64,000 nucleotides of DNA, taken from the NCBI RefSeq assembly GCF_027244095.1, contig NC_069665.1, forward strand, positions 1,924,501-1,988,500. Direction: 5' to 3'. The translations under genes and the position numbers were made by a program. Below the pieces are notes generated by a model. The model was given only the letters and a program-made list of their open reading frames with translations, made no database searches and was not told the origin of the DNA. Positions 45,601 to 55,835 of the stretch are shown here, piece by piece. The DNA is from Hemicordylus capensis. Its lineage: Eukaryota > Chordata > Lepidosauria > Squamata > Cordylidae. Numbering within the stretch: position 1 is the stretch's first letter; every line of letters starts with the position of its first letter.

Positions 45601-48600
45601 ACATACTCACCCATCACAATTATATATATCTATTTGCTTACATTTAATATATAGTTACCAACTTTCTACCTCTTTGTCACACACTGAACTGTTATGCTCC
45701 AAACTCAGTAAAAACACAAAAGGGGAAAGGGTTTGGAAGAGGTGATACGAGATCTTGTTCCACAGTTGGAAAGAAGTTAATGTGATCCCTCATCCGAGTT
45801 GGGGGGCGGAAACCAGCAGCCCAGTTCAAATGTAACTCTAAACCCTGGTCTAGTGCCATGTGAATGAGCCTATCAGAGCAATAGGCTCATGTATACTCCA
45901 CCTCCCAAGCTATGTTCCAAGTTGGGGAGTAAAAACATCCTTGAGGGAGAGAAGTTCTGATGCAAAGGAAGTGGGTGCAGACTGGAATTTTTACAAGTTT
46001 CAATTTTAATATAGAGTTCTGCATGTTCTAATTAAGCAGGTAAGCAAACTACACAAAAAACAGCAGTGTTCAAATTTTCATCCAAACCCTGGACACTAAT
46101 CACAGCTCAGATAAAGCTGTACAGAAGCCCCAGAGGAGGGACCCACAGATCTTGGCCCAGCCTATAAGCCAGCTTCTATTTGTGCTCATCATCAATCCTC
46201 TCCCAGCATGAGCAAAGGTCTTGTGGAGCAGGCAGGGAGCTCTTTCATTTGTGCTGGGGTACAGTGAAGGTAAGCAGGGGGCGGGAGCAACTCCTGCTGC
46301 TTCTCATCCAAATTCCAACAGGAGCAAAAACTCAAGGGAGGATGCTGGGTTCTGCTGGACCGCCTTCTCACCACTTGCCCCAGTGACTTGCTAGCAGGTG
46401 GGTTTGCAGATGCTTCCCTCAGATGCTGAATGATAAGGCTCCAGAGAATTCTGTGGTACCCAAGCTGTCCCAAAGGGCACAGCTCAGGGAGCAAGAAATA
46501 GATACCAACTCAGCTGGACTAAGCCAAGTCTCAGGCAGAGACCTGTCAACAGCCACATGGACTTCAGGAAGGTTTATCAAGAGTATATAAATGGGTTCTG
46601 GCTATGCTTTGTGGGGAGGGGAGAGAGAGAGACAGACAGACAGGCTGAGCAGAATACAAGTGAAGCCAACCATCTGCTCAGCCTCGCTACATGGGGGGTG
46701 GGGGTGGAAGAGGAAGGTGGCCCAAAGGAATTTAGCCAGACCTCGGGACTGCAGTCCATGAGAGCCAGGCTTTCATTTAGGTAACATTACCAAAGTGCTG
46801 GATAGTATTTTCCAGGGGAAAAGAGACATCAAACACTGTGCATGCACATCTTCACATTTCTGAACCTGTGCAGAGGAACAAGTGAAGCGAACTAAGTGTG
46901 GTCAAAATGTATAGGAAGAAAGATGTTTCTGTACAAAAGACTTCATTTACTTTGCAAACAAACTGCAAGAAGAACTTGGGAAGGAAATGATAAGTTCAAA
47001 GCAAAAGTTACTGTTCTGTCATGGGGATGTTTACTTGCAGGTCTCACCTAACGCAACATGGGATATTCTTGAGTAACCATGCATAGCTTTGCAGGTTTAG
47101 CTCAACATTATTCTATGCAAACCAAAGCAAAAAAGAACAGAGGCATGCAAAAGTTTGGAGAGAATAAGGGTGAAGAGGAGCAGAACAAGTGGGAAGAGTG
47201 TGTGTAGCACATCAAGACCGAATTCAGGATTTCTTGTTCACATGCCTGGTAAACAACAGCAAGATGCAGAGGAGAGAATGGACTACAAAGAAAACCATCA
47301 AAGGAAAACTTCAAACAGTCACACTTAATATAAAATGGCGGGACTCATCCATGCAGCTCAATTCTAGACTGTTGACTTGGAAATAAGTCTCACTGTGTTC
47401 AATGGGACTTTTGTCCAAGACATACATGGACATACGGATGCCTTATGGGACAGAAATCTACCAAGATCTTAGAATTCAATACTACTTTGCAAATATAGCC
47501 CATGTTTCCTGGTTGTATACATCTCTGGGGGGGAAGTGTGAACCGAGTGGGGGGCAACTACTAATATGGGACATAGGAAGTTGCCTGATCTGGAGTCGCC
47601 CCCTCAGTCCATCAGGCCTAGTATTGTTCCACTAGCTTTCCAGGATCTCAGAGAGCAGTCTCTCTCTGCACCTGCTGCCTGATACCCTGAGAGTAACTAG
47701 AGGTACGAGTGACTGAACCCGGAACGGTCTGCAAGCACAACAAAGCATGAGGCCTGTCAGGGAGCAAAGTAACCTCCATCTTTAAAAAAGTAAAATATTT
47801 TGTTTTCATTTTAAGTAGGATTAAGGCAATAGGTACACACCCACCTCCTACCGAAGAAGTGAAAATATGAAGTAGCACAAGCATAGAAAAGCAACAGAAA
47901 AGATAAATAAGAGAATAGAAAAACCTAATCCAAGCAAGTTTGGTTTCTAAACATGATAAAAATGCAAATATTATTTCTATCACCATCTATATTAAATGGA
48001 GGAGGAGTGTAGAACTGAGGGGAAAGAGGAGAGCAGTTCAGAACAAAAGTGTTTTTCTAATGTATTAGAAATTTTGTTGTACTCTTCACAGGTGTGCACA
48101 AAATATCTGACTGATGAGAAGTGCAGAGAAAACAAGACCACAGCACATATAAGAATTATGCTGATTTCAACAGGGGAAATGGATGAAAAGCAATGTTACA
48201 GGGATTAGGCAAAATGAGGTCAACAAAACATTATTATACACTGAGGAGTGAAGTAAAGGCAAGGGTGCCTGCTACATCGCACAAGTGATGCACAACCTTT
48301 AAGTGCAGTCGACATCCCTTCACAAATTTCAAAGGCTGGGAGAATACAAGAACACATTCACACACCCTCACTATCTTGAATGCACACATGCATTACCGTT
48401 TCAGGTGTATCTAGTCGCCCTTTGAAAGGGTGGGGGGGTTTTGTGGGCGGGAGGGGGGAGCCCGAGTTTGAAATTGTGAAGGAAGTTTTACTAAAGCTTA
48501 TAAACAATAACCTTAATGACAAAATAAAAAATAAAAAGCAATCCCTGGTGAGTGTATGTACGGCACAAAGTAACTGCCAATGGAAAGTGTTTTGTACAGA

Positions 48601-49126
48601 GCTGTGATTGGAAGTGGAGAAGCTTTTTCTTCGCCACGGGTCTCCGTGGACGATGAAAGCACAAGGGGGGGGGGGGGAGACAAAAGCCAGGACGGCGTCG
48701 CAACCACTCCGGCACCTGTTGCTCCGAATCCGAGGGCTGCTGCCTGACTCCGGGCACGAGGAGCAGCAGACTCGCGGGAGAGCGTTGCCCAGGCTCTCCC
48801 GCCACCTCGCCTGCCCCCCCTCCCCGCCGGCCCCACGGAGGGGCTTCCCTCCTTCCGAGACACCCGCCCCCTCCCGGCCCAGAGAGAGCCACCCCCCTCC
48901 TCGGCCTTCCCCGGCCGCCGGCGTCCAGGACTGGCCTACCTCGCGGGGCTGGCGTGCCTCCCTCCCCCTCCCAGCCCCCCCCCTCGGCCTCCGCGCCGGC
49001 CTGACCTTTGGCGAGCGCCACGGTGGAGTTCTCGGTGTCGATGGTGTAGAGGATGCCCTCATAGCGGATCTCGGCCTTGGAAATGAGGCTGATCTTGCTG
49101 CCGATGTACGGCGTCCCTCCGCTCAT
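33644..49126 (-). CDS. LSM14A: LSM14A (RAP55), P-body Lsm14-family mRNA-binding protein (complete coding sequence, 10 exons)
   Basis: Minus-strand exons 49126-49006, 45246-45083, 43623-43491, 40866-40747, 39501-39328, 38336-38271, 37007-36828, 35493-35331, 34574-34340 and 33667-33644 total 1380 bases, 459 residues plus TAG, in phase throughout and all GT-AG. From memory the product matches LSM14A rather than LSM14B (human LSM14A 463 residues). Domains: LSm14 Sm-like fold about 1-85 ([31 protein letters not shown]), Ser/Gln-rich linker, RG-rich patch 267-284, FDF motif 293-303 ([11 protein letters not shown]), FFD box 357-369 ([13 protein letters not shown]), TFG box 380-394 ([15 protein letters not shown]), C-terminal RGG repeats about 397-445, ending KDNKVAA. 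Known of the family: it binds DDX6 and 4E-T, represses translation and is needed for P-body formation. No defect is seen. Confidence 0.96.
34340..34574 (-). CDS. LSM14A: LSM14A exon 9 (TFG box and RGG repeats)
   Basis: Acceptor gtgtttcag, donor AGG|gtaatg, 235 bases. It encodes the TFG box [15 protein letters not shown], then RG/RGG repeats up to [10 protein letters not shown]. Confidence 0.95.
34865..34990. mobile_element. hAT-like palindromic MITE copy
   Basis: Carries ggttctccagcttggtcccc, then ggttggggataatgggagtt, gtagtccaacagaatctggg and cacccaaggttgtgaccc. It is an eroded relative of the copy at 54073-54208, in an LSM14A intron. Confidence 0.55.
35109..35190. mobile_element. Short palindromic MITE-like repeat
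   Basis: Outer arms ctgactgggattcccagatg and catctgggaatcccagtcaa are inverted repeats; internal gactacaactcccag resembles the hAT-like MITE family. Confidence 0.45.
35331..35493 (-). CDS. LSM14A: LSM14A exon 8 (acidic stretch and FFD box)
   Basis: Acceptor cgccattag, donor CAG|gtacca, 163 bases. It encodes (E)[16 protein letters not shown] and the FFD box [18 protein letters not shown]. Confidence 0.95.
36828..37007 (-). CDS. LSM14A: LSM14A exon 7 (RG patch and FDF motif)
   Basis: Acceptor gttttttcccag, donor AAAG|gtaaac, 180 bases. It encodes the RG-rich [15 protein letters not shown] and the FDF block [16 protein letters not shown], the region known to bind DDX6. Confidence 0.95.
38271..38336 (-). 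CDS. LSM14A: LSM14A exon 6
   Basis: A small 66-base exon. Acceptor ccatccttag, donor ATGG|gtaaat. It encodes (A)[21 protein letters not shown]. Confidence 0.92.
38935..39005. mobile_element. hAT-like MITE remnant
   Basis: Contains ttgtggctggggataatggg and aactgtagtccaacatcatc; one arm only, in the intron between LSM14A exons 6 and 5. Confidence 0.4.
39328..39501 (-). CDS. LSM14A: LSM14A exon 5
   Basis: Acceptor ctctttcag, donor AGAG|gtagaa, 174 bases. It encodes (G)[17 protein letters not shown] to ENQEHRR; conserved [14 protein letters not shown]. Confidence 0.93.
39655..39970 (+). mobile_element. L2-like LINE 3' end
   Basis: Plus strand (antisense to LSM14A). Degraded coding end (gccttctctgttgctgcctt, gacaacttttaaaaagtctc) and AT-rich 3' UTR ending gttgctgtaaaccacccaga then ataaataaat repeats. 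Confidence 0.65.
40747..40866 (-). CDS. LSM14A: LSM14A exon 4
   Basis: Acceptor catcatgcag, donor AAG|gtaaag, 120 bases. It encodes (G)[18 protein letters not shown] to LKTQLSQ. One Ala present at this junction in the human protein as I recall it is absent. Confidence 0.92.
40867..43490. other. LSM14A intron between exons 4 and 3
   Basis: No gene. It holds a repeat tail at 42550-42760 (tagattgtgagcccctctcg, gacaggaagccatcttctca) and a possible MITE at 42893-43181. Confidence 0.5.
42893..43181. mobile_element. Possible MITE with TIR ggttggatccagtcttg
   Basis: The two ends, ggttggatccagtcttgtgc and gcaagtctggatccaatcc, are inverted repeats of about 18 bases. I could not fix a target duplication, so the superfamily is open. 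Confidence 0.4.
43491..43623 (-). CDS. LSM14A: LSM14A exon 3
   Basis: Acceptor ttttcttcag, donor TTG|gtaggt, 133 bases. It encodes [18 protein letters not shown] to GQQFGAVGV in the Ser/Gly-rich linker. Confidence 0.93.
45083..45246 (-). CDS. LSM14A: LSM14A exon 2
   Basis: Acceptor ttctgcag, donor CAG|gtacat, 164 bases. It encodes (V)[16 protein letters not shown] to QDPAIVQ, the second half of the Sm-like domain. Confidence 0.95.
45247..49005. other. LSM14A intron 1
   Basis: 3.8 kb with no gene. It contains a GGAT run at 45541-45558 and a SINE at 47568-47760. Confidence 0.5.
47568..47760 (-). mobile_element. tRNA-derived SINE, diverged
   Basis: In plus sense it starts gacataggaagttgcctgat (the reversed 3' end of the SINE family at 17696) and ends with a degraded B-box-like gtgactgaacccggaac and tgcaagcacaacaaagca. 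Confidence 0.55.
49006..49126 (-). CDS. LSM14A: LSM14A exon 1 (coding part)
   Basis: ATG at 49126 begins [16 protein letters not shown], the invariant Lsm14 N terminus. Upstream in-frame codons are low-complexity 5' UTR of a CpG island, so this ATG is preferred. Donor AAAG|gtcagg; 40 codons plus one base. Confidence 0.95.
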
Positions 49127-49461
49127 GGTGGTGGTGGTGGCGGCGAGGGGGGCCCCGCTCCCGGGCCGCCGCCGCCGCCTCCTCCTCACGCCCCCTCGCG
49201 CCTGAGGCGAGCCCGGCCGGCCCGAGTTGCGGACGACGACAACCACAACGCCGCCGCCTCGTGCTGCTGCTTCGCCGCCGCTTGGCTGGCCCCGACGAAG
49301 CCCCGATGAGGCCCTGCTCCGCCCCCCGCGGCCTTCCGGGCTACAGGCGCCCCGACGCTCCCAACATGGCGGCCGCCGCCCGCTCCGCTTCCCTCTCGCC
49401 GCCGCCGCCGCCGCCGCCTCCTCTCGCCCACGAAATGGATGCCGGGAACAAGAGGCCCAAC

Positions 49462-49471
49462 TCTCGCGAGA
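49462..49471. promoter_or_regulatory. TCTCGCGAGA palindrome (CGCG element)
   Basis: A perfect ten-base palindrome 336 bases upstream of the LSM14A ATG inside the CpG island. This motif is an established core element of CpG-island promoters and is bound by BANP when unmethylated. That it acts here is inference from position. Confidence 0.6.
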
Positions 49472-50054
49472 GGAGGCGGCGGCGGCGAGCAGCAGGCCCG
49501 GCTAGGCCCAGGCCCGGGGAAGGTGGCGGCTGCGGCGGTCACCCCTGTGGGAGCCGCCGAGGGGAACAGCCGGGTGGGAGGAAGCCCCCCCCCGCCCGGA
49601 AAGCGCCCCCCAGCACGGGGCATCCTCCGTCCCTCCGGCGGCTCCTTGGCTCCGGCGTTGCGGAGGGGAAACCAAGTCAGGCCCTCCATGGCCGGCCAGC
49701 CAAGCAGGCCCAGCCTCGACTGCCCCAGCCAGGCCCCGGCCGGCTCCGAGGAGAGGAGCTCCGTTGACCTCCCTGGGTACCACCACCATCCTGGGGAAGG
49801 TCGGGCCAGGTCGCCATGGCAGCCCACCCATTCTCTCACCCCCCCCCCCCCCGCGCTTTTCTTTTTTTAAGAAGAAACCTCGAGGGAGAACTGGCAGCAG
49901 CCCAGCAGTGTGTCCCTGCCTGGGAGCGAGGCCTGTTGCGGAGCTCTGTGTGGCTTCTCGGGAGGAGGAGCCGCCGCCAGGATTCCCCTTTTCATCCACC
50001 TGGCGTGCAGATGGATGCAGATGCTGGAGTCCCTCTCTAGGGGCCTATCCTGGA

Positions 50055-50165
50055 GGCTGCCTATCCTGCCTGCAGCCTCGGAGAAGCCGCTGCCAGTCTG
50101 GGTAGACCATACTGAGCGAGATGGACCAAGGGTCTGACTCGGAACATGGCAGCCTCCTATGCGCC
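50055..50165 (+). mobile_element. SINE 3' end fragment
   Basis: gcctcggagaagccgctgcc, agtctgggtagaccatactg and agcgagatggaccaagggtc match the 3' half of the SINE at 17696-18001. Confidence 0.65.
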
Positions 50166-50212
50166 TATTCGGAAGAGCCCTGCAGGATCAGGCCCACGGA
50201 GGCCTCTCTAGG

Positions 50213-50765
50213 AGGGATGTGCAAACTGGCTCGAATTCGAACCAGTTTGGTTCAATGGTTCAAATTTGAACTGAACCAGCCATTAGGTTTGAGCTGCCAG
50301 TTCGAATTCGAACCGAACTGGGGGGGGGGTGTTTCGATTTGAACCGGTTGGAACCTCTCAAAGAGGGTGGGGTGGTAGTTGGCACCCATGGGTACCTACC
50401 ACCCAACCCCCAAAGCAATCAAACACTTATATGGTTTTTTAAACAAATTTTTGAATTTTATTTTTATTTTATTTTCTCATAGGGTATAATGGGACTCAAA
50501 CCAGCCCATTATCCCCTATTGTGGAGCACCTAGGTGCACAAAAGTGGGATGGGTGGTAGGCACGTAGGGGTGCCTACCACCCACCAAACTCCAAGACAAT
50601 CAGATACTCTTGCAATTATTGGTGAATTTTTAAAGTATTTTTGAATTCCTCATAGGGAATAATGAGGCTTTCAACAAATGTATAGCTTCACATTGTGGGG
50701 GGAAAGGGGTGGCCTAGAGTGGAGTGTGGTGGGTGGTAGTGCCCAAGGGGGACAAGGAAGCTACC
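50213..50765. mobile_element. hAT-like non-autonomous element, left end kept, right end unclear
   Basis: It begins gagggatgtgcaaactggc, close to the TAGGGATGTGC terminus of 3497-3890 and 51328-51536. It has a palindromic ttcgaattcgaacc block, then two related segments, each with a small hairpin around a ctaccaccca motif (about 50375-50425 and 50550-50600). No matching right end was found. Confidence 0.45.
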
Positions 50766-50869
50766 AGAATTATTTCAAAGGAATTGGGCAGAGAGCTGGT
50801 CTCTGCTGGATCTGATCTGAGGGCAAGGATCTGATCTCTGCTGCTGGGAGGGCAGGTCTAACTCTAATG

Positions 50870-51060
50870 GGCTTAAGTTACAGGAGGGCAGATTTTGGTC
50901 GAACATTAGGAGAAACTTCTTAATGGTAGCAGCTGTGCGGTGGATTTGCCCTAATTGGAGATGATGGACCAGAGGCTGGACAAATGATCTGGATTTCCTG
51001 CATCGAGCAGGGAGGGATTGGACTAGACAGCCTACAAGGATCCATCCCACTCTGTGGGCA
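50870..51060 (+). mobile_element. CR1 LINE 3' end
   Basis: Classic CR1 3' end (attaggagaaacttcttaat, ccagaggctggacaaatgat, tggatttcctgcatcgagca, gggattggactagacagcct). 5'-truncated. Confidence 0.7.
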
Positions 51061-51327
51061 TTGTGTCTAAGACTAAGCACCATTGAAATAAATGAGACAA
51101 GTTAGTCATGATTAACTTAAATGCCATTAATTTAATAACTTAGTCTGGAACTTGTCCTAGGGTTCTGTGACTAAGATGCAAGTAAACAGGCTTCGGATCC
51201 AGCTGTTAACATGGTTCACTCAACAGATAATGATTTGAAACATTGGAATTAGGAACTGGAAAGTCAACTTCTTATTTGGAAATGCCCCCCTGCCCCCCCC
51301 CCCCGGTAAAATATCCTGACTGTTTAG

Positions 51328-51536
51328 TAGGGATGTGCACAGAACCGTGCGCCGAGTACTTCTGCTTACTTCTGGTCCGATGAGGGAACGGGGCGGCAGG
51401 GAGGTGCACTACTGCCCTGTCGGACCGGAGTGCCGGCGGGAGGGAAGCAGAGGGAGGGGTACGTGCACCCTCGCCCACTCTTAAAGTCACCCCCCTGCCT
51501 CCGAATTTCCCTCAGCCGCTTCTGTGCACATCCCTA
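51328..51536. mobile_element. Non-autonomous hAT-like MITE, TIR TAGGGATGTGCACAGAA, 8-bp TSD
   Basis: Terminal inverted repeats tagggatgtgcacagaa and ttctgtgcacatcccta are perfect over 17 bases. Flanks ctgtttag (51320-51327) and ctgcttag (51537-51544) differ at one base. GC-rich 209-bp interior without coding sequence. Same family of ends as 3497-3890. Confidence 0.85.
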
Positions 51537-51544
51537 CTGCTTAG

Positions 51545-53141
51545 GCGCATTCATGTATTTTAAAAAACAAACACATGAAAATTGCCTTGTATAGCTAAAT
51601 ATGCATCACTGCATATCCGTCAACATTTTCTTTGTATAGTGACATTTACTTATTTCATCCTTGCTTAATTGGCTTGACTTCAGATGACAACTGAAACCAG
51701 TTAAGCAAATATCTTACATTGTCACCACCGAATCCTGTGCAATAGCCTTGGCGGGCACAAGTATGCCTTTCCATTTTTGCAGAGGAAGCAAGTCTATACG
51801 AAAGACTCTTATCACTGGGACAACAAAGACAACAGCTTTTCGGAATCCAGTACAGAAAGCAAGTGAGTATCTGGTGCTGAGTGATAACGCTGGTGTGGGA
51901 GTGACATCTGATATTTACTGAGGCCCTTCTCGGCCGATGGGGGCAGAAGAGTTAGGGGTGCTCAGTTTGTATTTACGGATTTTTGTTTGGTTTATTTAGC
52001 AATAATAAAGATATATATTGCATGTAGTAATATATAACCTCTTTGCAGTAAAGAGTATTGATATTAATAATATCCCTTCAGTGTACATGGCTCTGTGCAG
52101 AGTAACAGCCGCAAAAAAGGCTCTGCCCCCCAGAGTTTACCATCTGCATTTTGACAATGGGTGGAAGGCAGCAAAGGGAGGGGAAGCAGAGACTTCTCTC
52201 TAAAAAATACCAAAAAGTTCTGAGAACATCTTACAGTACACATTGCATGTTTCTCCATAGGCTTATATTATTCTTTTTAGAGCAGAATTTACTTGGACTT
52301 ATAACAAGTCTTATTTTGTTTTTTAAAATGCCACAGCTAACAATTAGCTTCTTTTGCACATAGGAAAACTGAGACATCAGGGTTAAGCAGCTGGCTCAGA
52401 GGAATCTGAAGGATCTTAGAAAGCCGAGGGAAGGACTGAGTTCATGGCTCTGAGGCTGAGCTGCCCGCTCCGTTTTGCACTGAGAGGCAGCCTGGGGCAG
52501 TCAGGCAGAAGGGCTGCTTAGCTCGCCCCTTTCTCTTCCTGCCATTTGTCCGTTCAGACTCGCCCTCCCTAAGCTGTTCTTTCCGAGGGCGAAAATCTAT
52601 GGGGAGGGATCTGGTATCTCTTCCCTGGGGGCAGCAGCTGCATGTTTTATGTGTAGACAAATGGATGAAAAGAAAAAGTGAAGGACCCCCTTCTCCCTCC
52701 CTCCTGGCCTCCCCACCCTTCTGCTTTCAGCTGCAGACTCCCTGGGACTATTTTTCCTTTAAACAAGCCCTACGGTCAACCATTCTAGCCACTGCAGTGG
52801 GGGCCCCAGTGGTGAGGGGAAGAAACACATGGGCATGTGTCTTGTATTTAATAGAGACAATACAAGCCCGATTCATACACTTGGTATGAATGACTGTACC
52901 TGTGTTCATTCTAAAAGTGAACCTGGATACAGGCCCTTCAAATGTGTGAATCAGACAGGAAGTGTACTTCTGTACCTGCGTTCAGCATAACAATTGTGCC
53001 TGGGGCCCCGATCTCCAAGTCTTGTGTTGCACTGCTATGCTATCTCCTGCCTCAGTGGCAGTTGAGCCTCCTTGGGCAATCCAGCTCACGTCTGGAATCT
53101 GGAAACACAGTTGTGGAGCCTTCACTAGCATTTGCTGTTCC
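51545..53141. other. Intergenic, upstream of LSM14A
   Basis: No gene. ggaaaactgagacatcaggg then ttaagcagctggctcagagg at about 52360-52405 looks like an ancient MIR core on the minus strand, at low confidence. Confidence 0.4.
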
Positions 53142-53149
53142 TAGACAGG

Positions 53150-54362
53150 CAGAGGCGTATCTAGGGGAAATAGCGCCTAGGGCAAACACTGAAATTGCGC
53201 CCCCTGTCCAAGCATCTGACACCTATCTTTCAGATAACTTTACCATAATATCAGCTGAAAAATACAAGTCAAGCTCGTTAATCTTTTAATATTTCAAAAA
53301 CTATTTAGCAGTGGACATAGCCAGACCTAAAAGGGCTGGAAAACTATAAATTTCAGTATTCTGGAGCTCATGAAATTCCCAAATACTATGTGGAGGTGTA
53401 TTTGGAAAACTAAACAGACGTTCCTGTCTAATTCTCTACTATGCATTGTAGCATCACTGTTACATAAGTTTTAAAAATCAATGGAGAATTTGACTTTTCC
53501 CAGATACTCTGTAAATAATTAAAGGATATGCAGAGTAAACTGTGTCACTGCTTGGAATAGATTCTAGTCTTTCAGAAAGACAGTTAAAATGAGAGAAAGA
53601 GAGCAAGAAACTCTCAGTGGGCCTTAATATTAAGGGTTTCACACTTATCCAAAGACAAACTCACCATTAATAGCCATATTAGCAAGACATCACATTTAAC
53701 TCACTTATCACAAGAAGCAAAGTAAGAGCAAATGAATACAATCCTAGCTCTTAAGCGACAGCTCAGTATTCACAAGCCCTGATTCTCTGTACATAGTGCC
53801 AATCTGAATATGTGTACAGTGTCTTATATTACATTTTTATTATTATTATTTTTACCCGTAGCCCCTTTGGGGGGCTTCCTAAAGGCTGGGGGGGGTGTTG
53901 CAAAGATTCCCCCTCACCCCGCTGGCCTCTAGGGCCTCGCAGGGACCATTTGAGCATGTGCAGTGGCCGTTTTAAAAAATAATCTTTTTTTAAAATTAAA
54001 AAAGACCACTGAAAACAAAATGGCCACCGCACATGCTCAAATGGCCTCTGCAAAGCCTGGCATGACCTAGAGCAGGGATTCTCAACCTTGGGTCCCCAGA
54101 TGTTGTTGTACTTCAACTCCCATAATCCCCAGCCCCAGCTGCCTTTGGTTGGGGATTATGGGAGTTGAAGTCCAATAACATCTGGGGACCCAAGGTTGAG
54201 AATCCCTGACCTAGAGCCTCACAGAGGCCATTTGAGCATGCACAGTGGCCATTTTGTTTTTGGCAACCATTTTTTAAAAAAGTTTTTTACAAAATGGCGC
54301 CCCCCCTTCAAGTGGCGCCCGGGGCACGTGCCCTTCCTGCCCTACCCCTAGATACGCCCCTG
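53150..54362. mobile_element. Non-autonomous hAT-like element, 1213 bp, 8-bp TSD tagacagg, with nested MITE
   Basis: Ends cagaggcgtatctagggg and cccctagatacgcccctg are inverted repeats; flanks are identical 8-bp tagacagg (53142-53149 and 54363-54370). It has no transposase frame. Near its right end one motif (catttgagcatg...cagtggcc) appears three times in alternating orientation. A second element sits inside at 54073-54208. Confidence 0.85.
54073..54208. mobile_element. Palindromic hAT-like MITE, 136 bp, 8-bp TSD acctagag, nested
   Basis: Two arms of about 62 bases with only about three mismatches (cagggattctcaaccttggg ... gagaatccctg) around a 12-base loop. Flanking duplications acctagag (54065-54072 and 54209-54216) are identical. 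It is the best preserved member of a family with eroded copies at 7316, 8648, 29266, 34865, 38935 and 55836. Confidence 0.9.
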
Positions 54363-54370
54363 TAGACAGG

Positions 54371-55835
54371 AGACTTTGCAACTGGTCAGAGCAGTCACAA
54401 AGGCTCCTGGGCAGAAGCCAGGAAGCTTGGGGCGAAGTCCCATGAGTGTGTGTCTGCACTAGCCTGTGGGTTTGATGAGGTCACCTGAGGCTCATGTGTT
54501 TGTGATGGCATCATGTGAAAAAAGTCCCACAAGCACACAACTTTTGTGGCTCTGGTCCTAATTCCCACGCAAATCAATATGACAACATTATTTCACTGAG
54601 GACTTTAGCTCCATTGAGTTCTGCAGGATTGTGCCTCTTGTTTCATTCATTTCAAATGTATTACAAAACAATTTGCATTCTGAAGTAGTAAGATGGCAAT
54701 CATGAAGGCTTTTGTTATTGTTTTTTATATATTACCACAAGAGGAGGGGATGTAATGAACACTTTCATAATTGCTGTTTTATTATCTCCACATGCAAATT
54801 ATAACTAGTCAATAAAGATAATCAGTAAACATGGACATAAATCTACCGTTTATTGCAACATGGACATTGTGATAAAATGGACAATGGTGCATGGGAACTT
54901 GTGTCACAGTAAATCTGTAACTCTTTAAAGTGCCACAAGACTCACTTTAACCTGAAGGACGTTACATACAAAATTACTATCACAGGTAATTAACATAGTG
55001 TAGCTGGCATGAGATCTATTAATTCCATATATTATTATGAGAATTTAATTTGCTGAATGTAGATTTGGGGGCAGGTGGATTTATGCGGAAAATCTTCCAA
55101 ACATTGGGAGTTATTCAGATTATAGCACAAATGGATATAGCCCCTTGTTTGGTCCCTCCCATTGCTAATTTACTGTCTGGCATCAAGGTAGTAATTGCAG
55201 TGAAATTGGAAAATGTGTGACTGCTTGTAGTGAATATTGTTAAATAAGAGGGGAACAGTAATGGATATGGAAGAATTAACCAGCCAAATTTGCATAAACG
55301 ATTGACAGGATGGAGATTTGCCAATAAATGGACCCCGTTTCTAGGATTGTTGGAAGCAGTAAGGCAGTTCCGCCTTGGTGTCTAATACTGTTTGTCATCA
55401 TTGATTTGATTTTATAAGATGACAGTGTTTCATTATGACTTTATAAAACCCATGTGACTGAGGATTTCTTAGAATGCAATGTTGGCTAAGGATGTCCTCA
55501 TAAATTGTTTTCTCTGGTAACTGCTTGGTTCCATTGGACAGTTTGATAAGACAATGCATCACTACATTGTTGCCCCTGCAAAATTCAGAAGTGTTGATTT
55601 TTGAAATCGTGCTACAACCAGAGTATCAAGGACTTGGCTTTAGGCTGGTGGGCACTTCATTCCTAAACACAGTAACTTGGAATAAAATCCAAATGGCCTT
55701 AAAAGAATGTACTTCTAAGCAGATACTTAATATCACAGCCAGAGAGCCTCAATCTAAACACAGTTCATAGGCAGAAGTAAGTTGCTGTGCACCTTCATTC
55801 AAAGTGAATATACACGCAGCTCAGTCCAAAGCAGG
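54371..55835. other. Intergenic, nothing recognised
   Basis: AT-rich sequence without gene or clear repeat; ORFs at 55115-55324 and 55525-55770 lack family signs. Confidence 0.4.

Larger units (their letters stand above)
48640..49760. promoter_or_regulatory. CpG island, LSM14A promoter
   Basis: A dense GC/CpG block covers LSM14A exon 1 and roughly 600 bases upstream. It holds CCG/CGG simple runs, a TCTCGCGAGA element and a YY1-like motif in plus orientation (caacatggcggc near 49363). No TATA box is seen. It fits a broad housekeeping promoter that may fire in both directions. Confidence 0.8.

Noticed and set aside
48491-49839. Long open frames on both strands around the LSM14A CpG island
   Set aside because: They are stop-poor because of GC content. 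Only 49126-49006 on the minus strand shows conserved protein and a proper donor.
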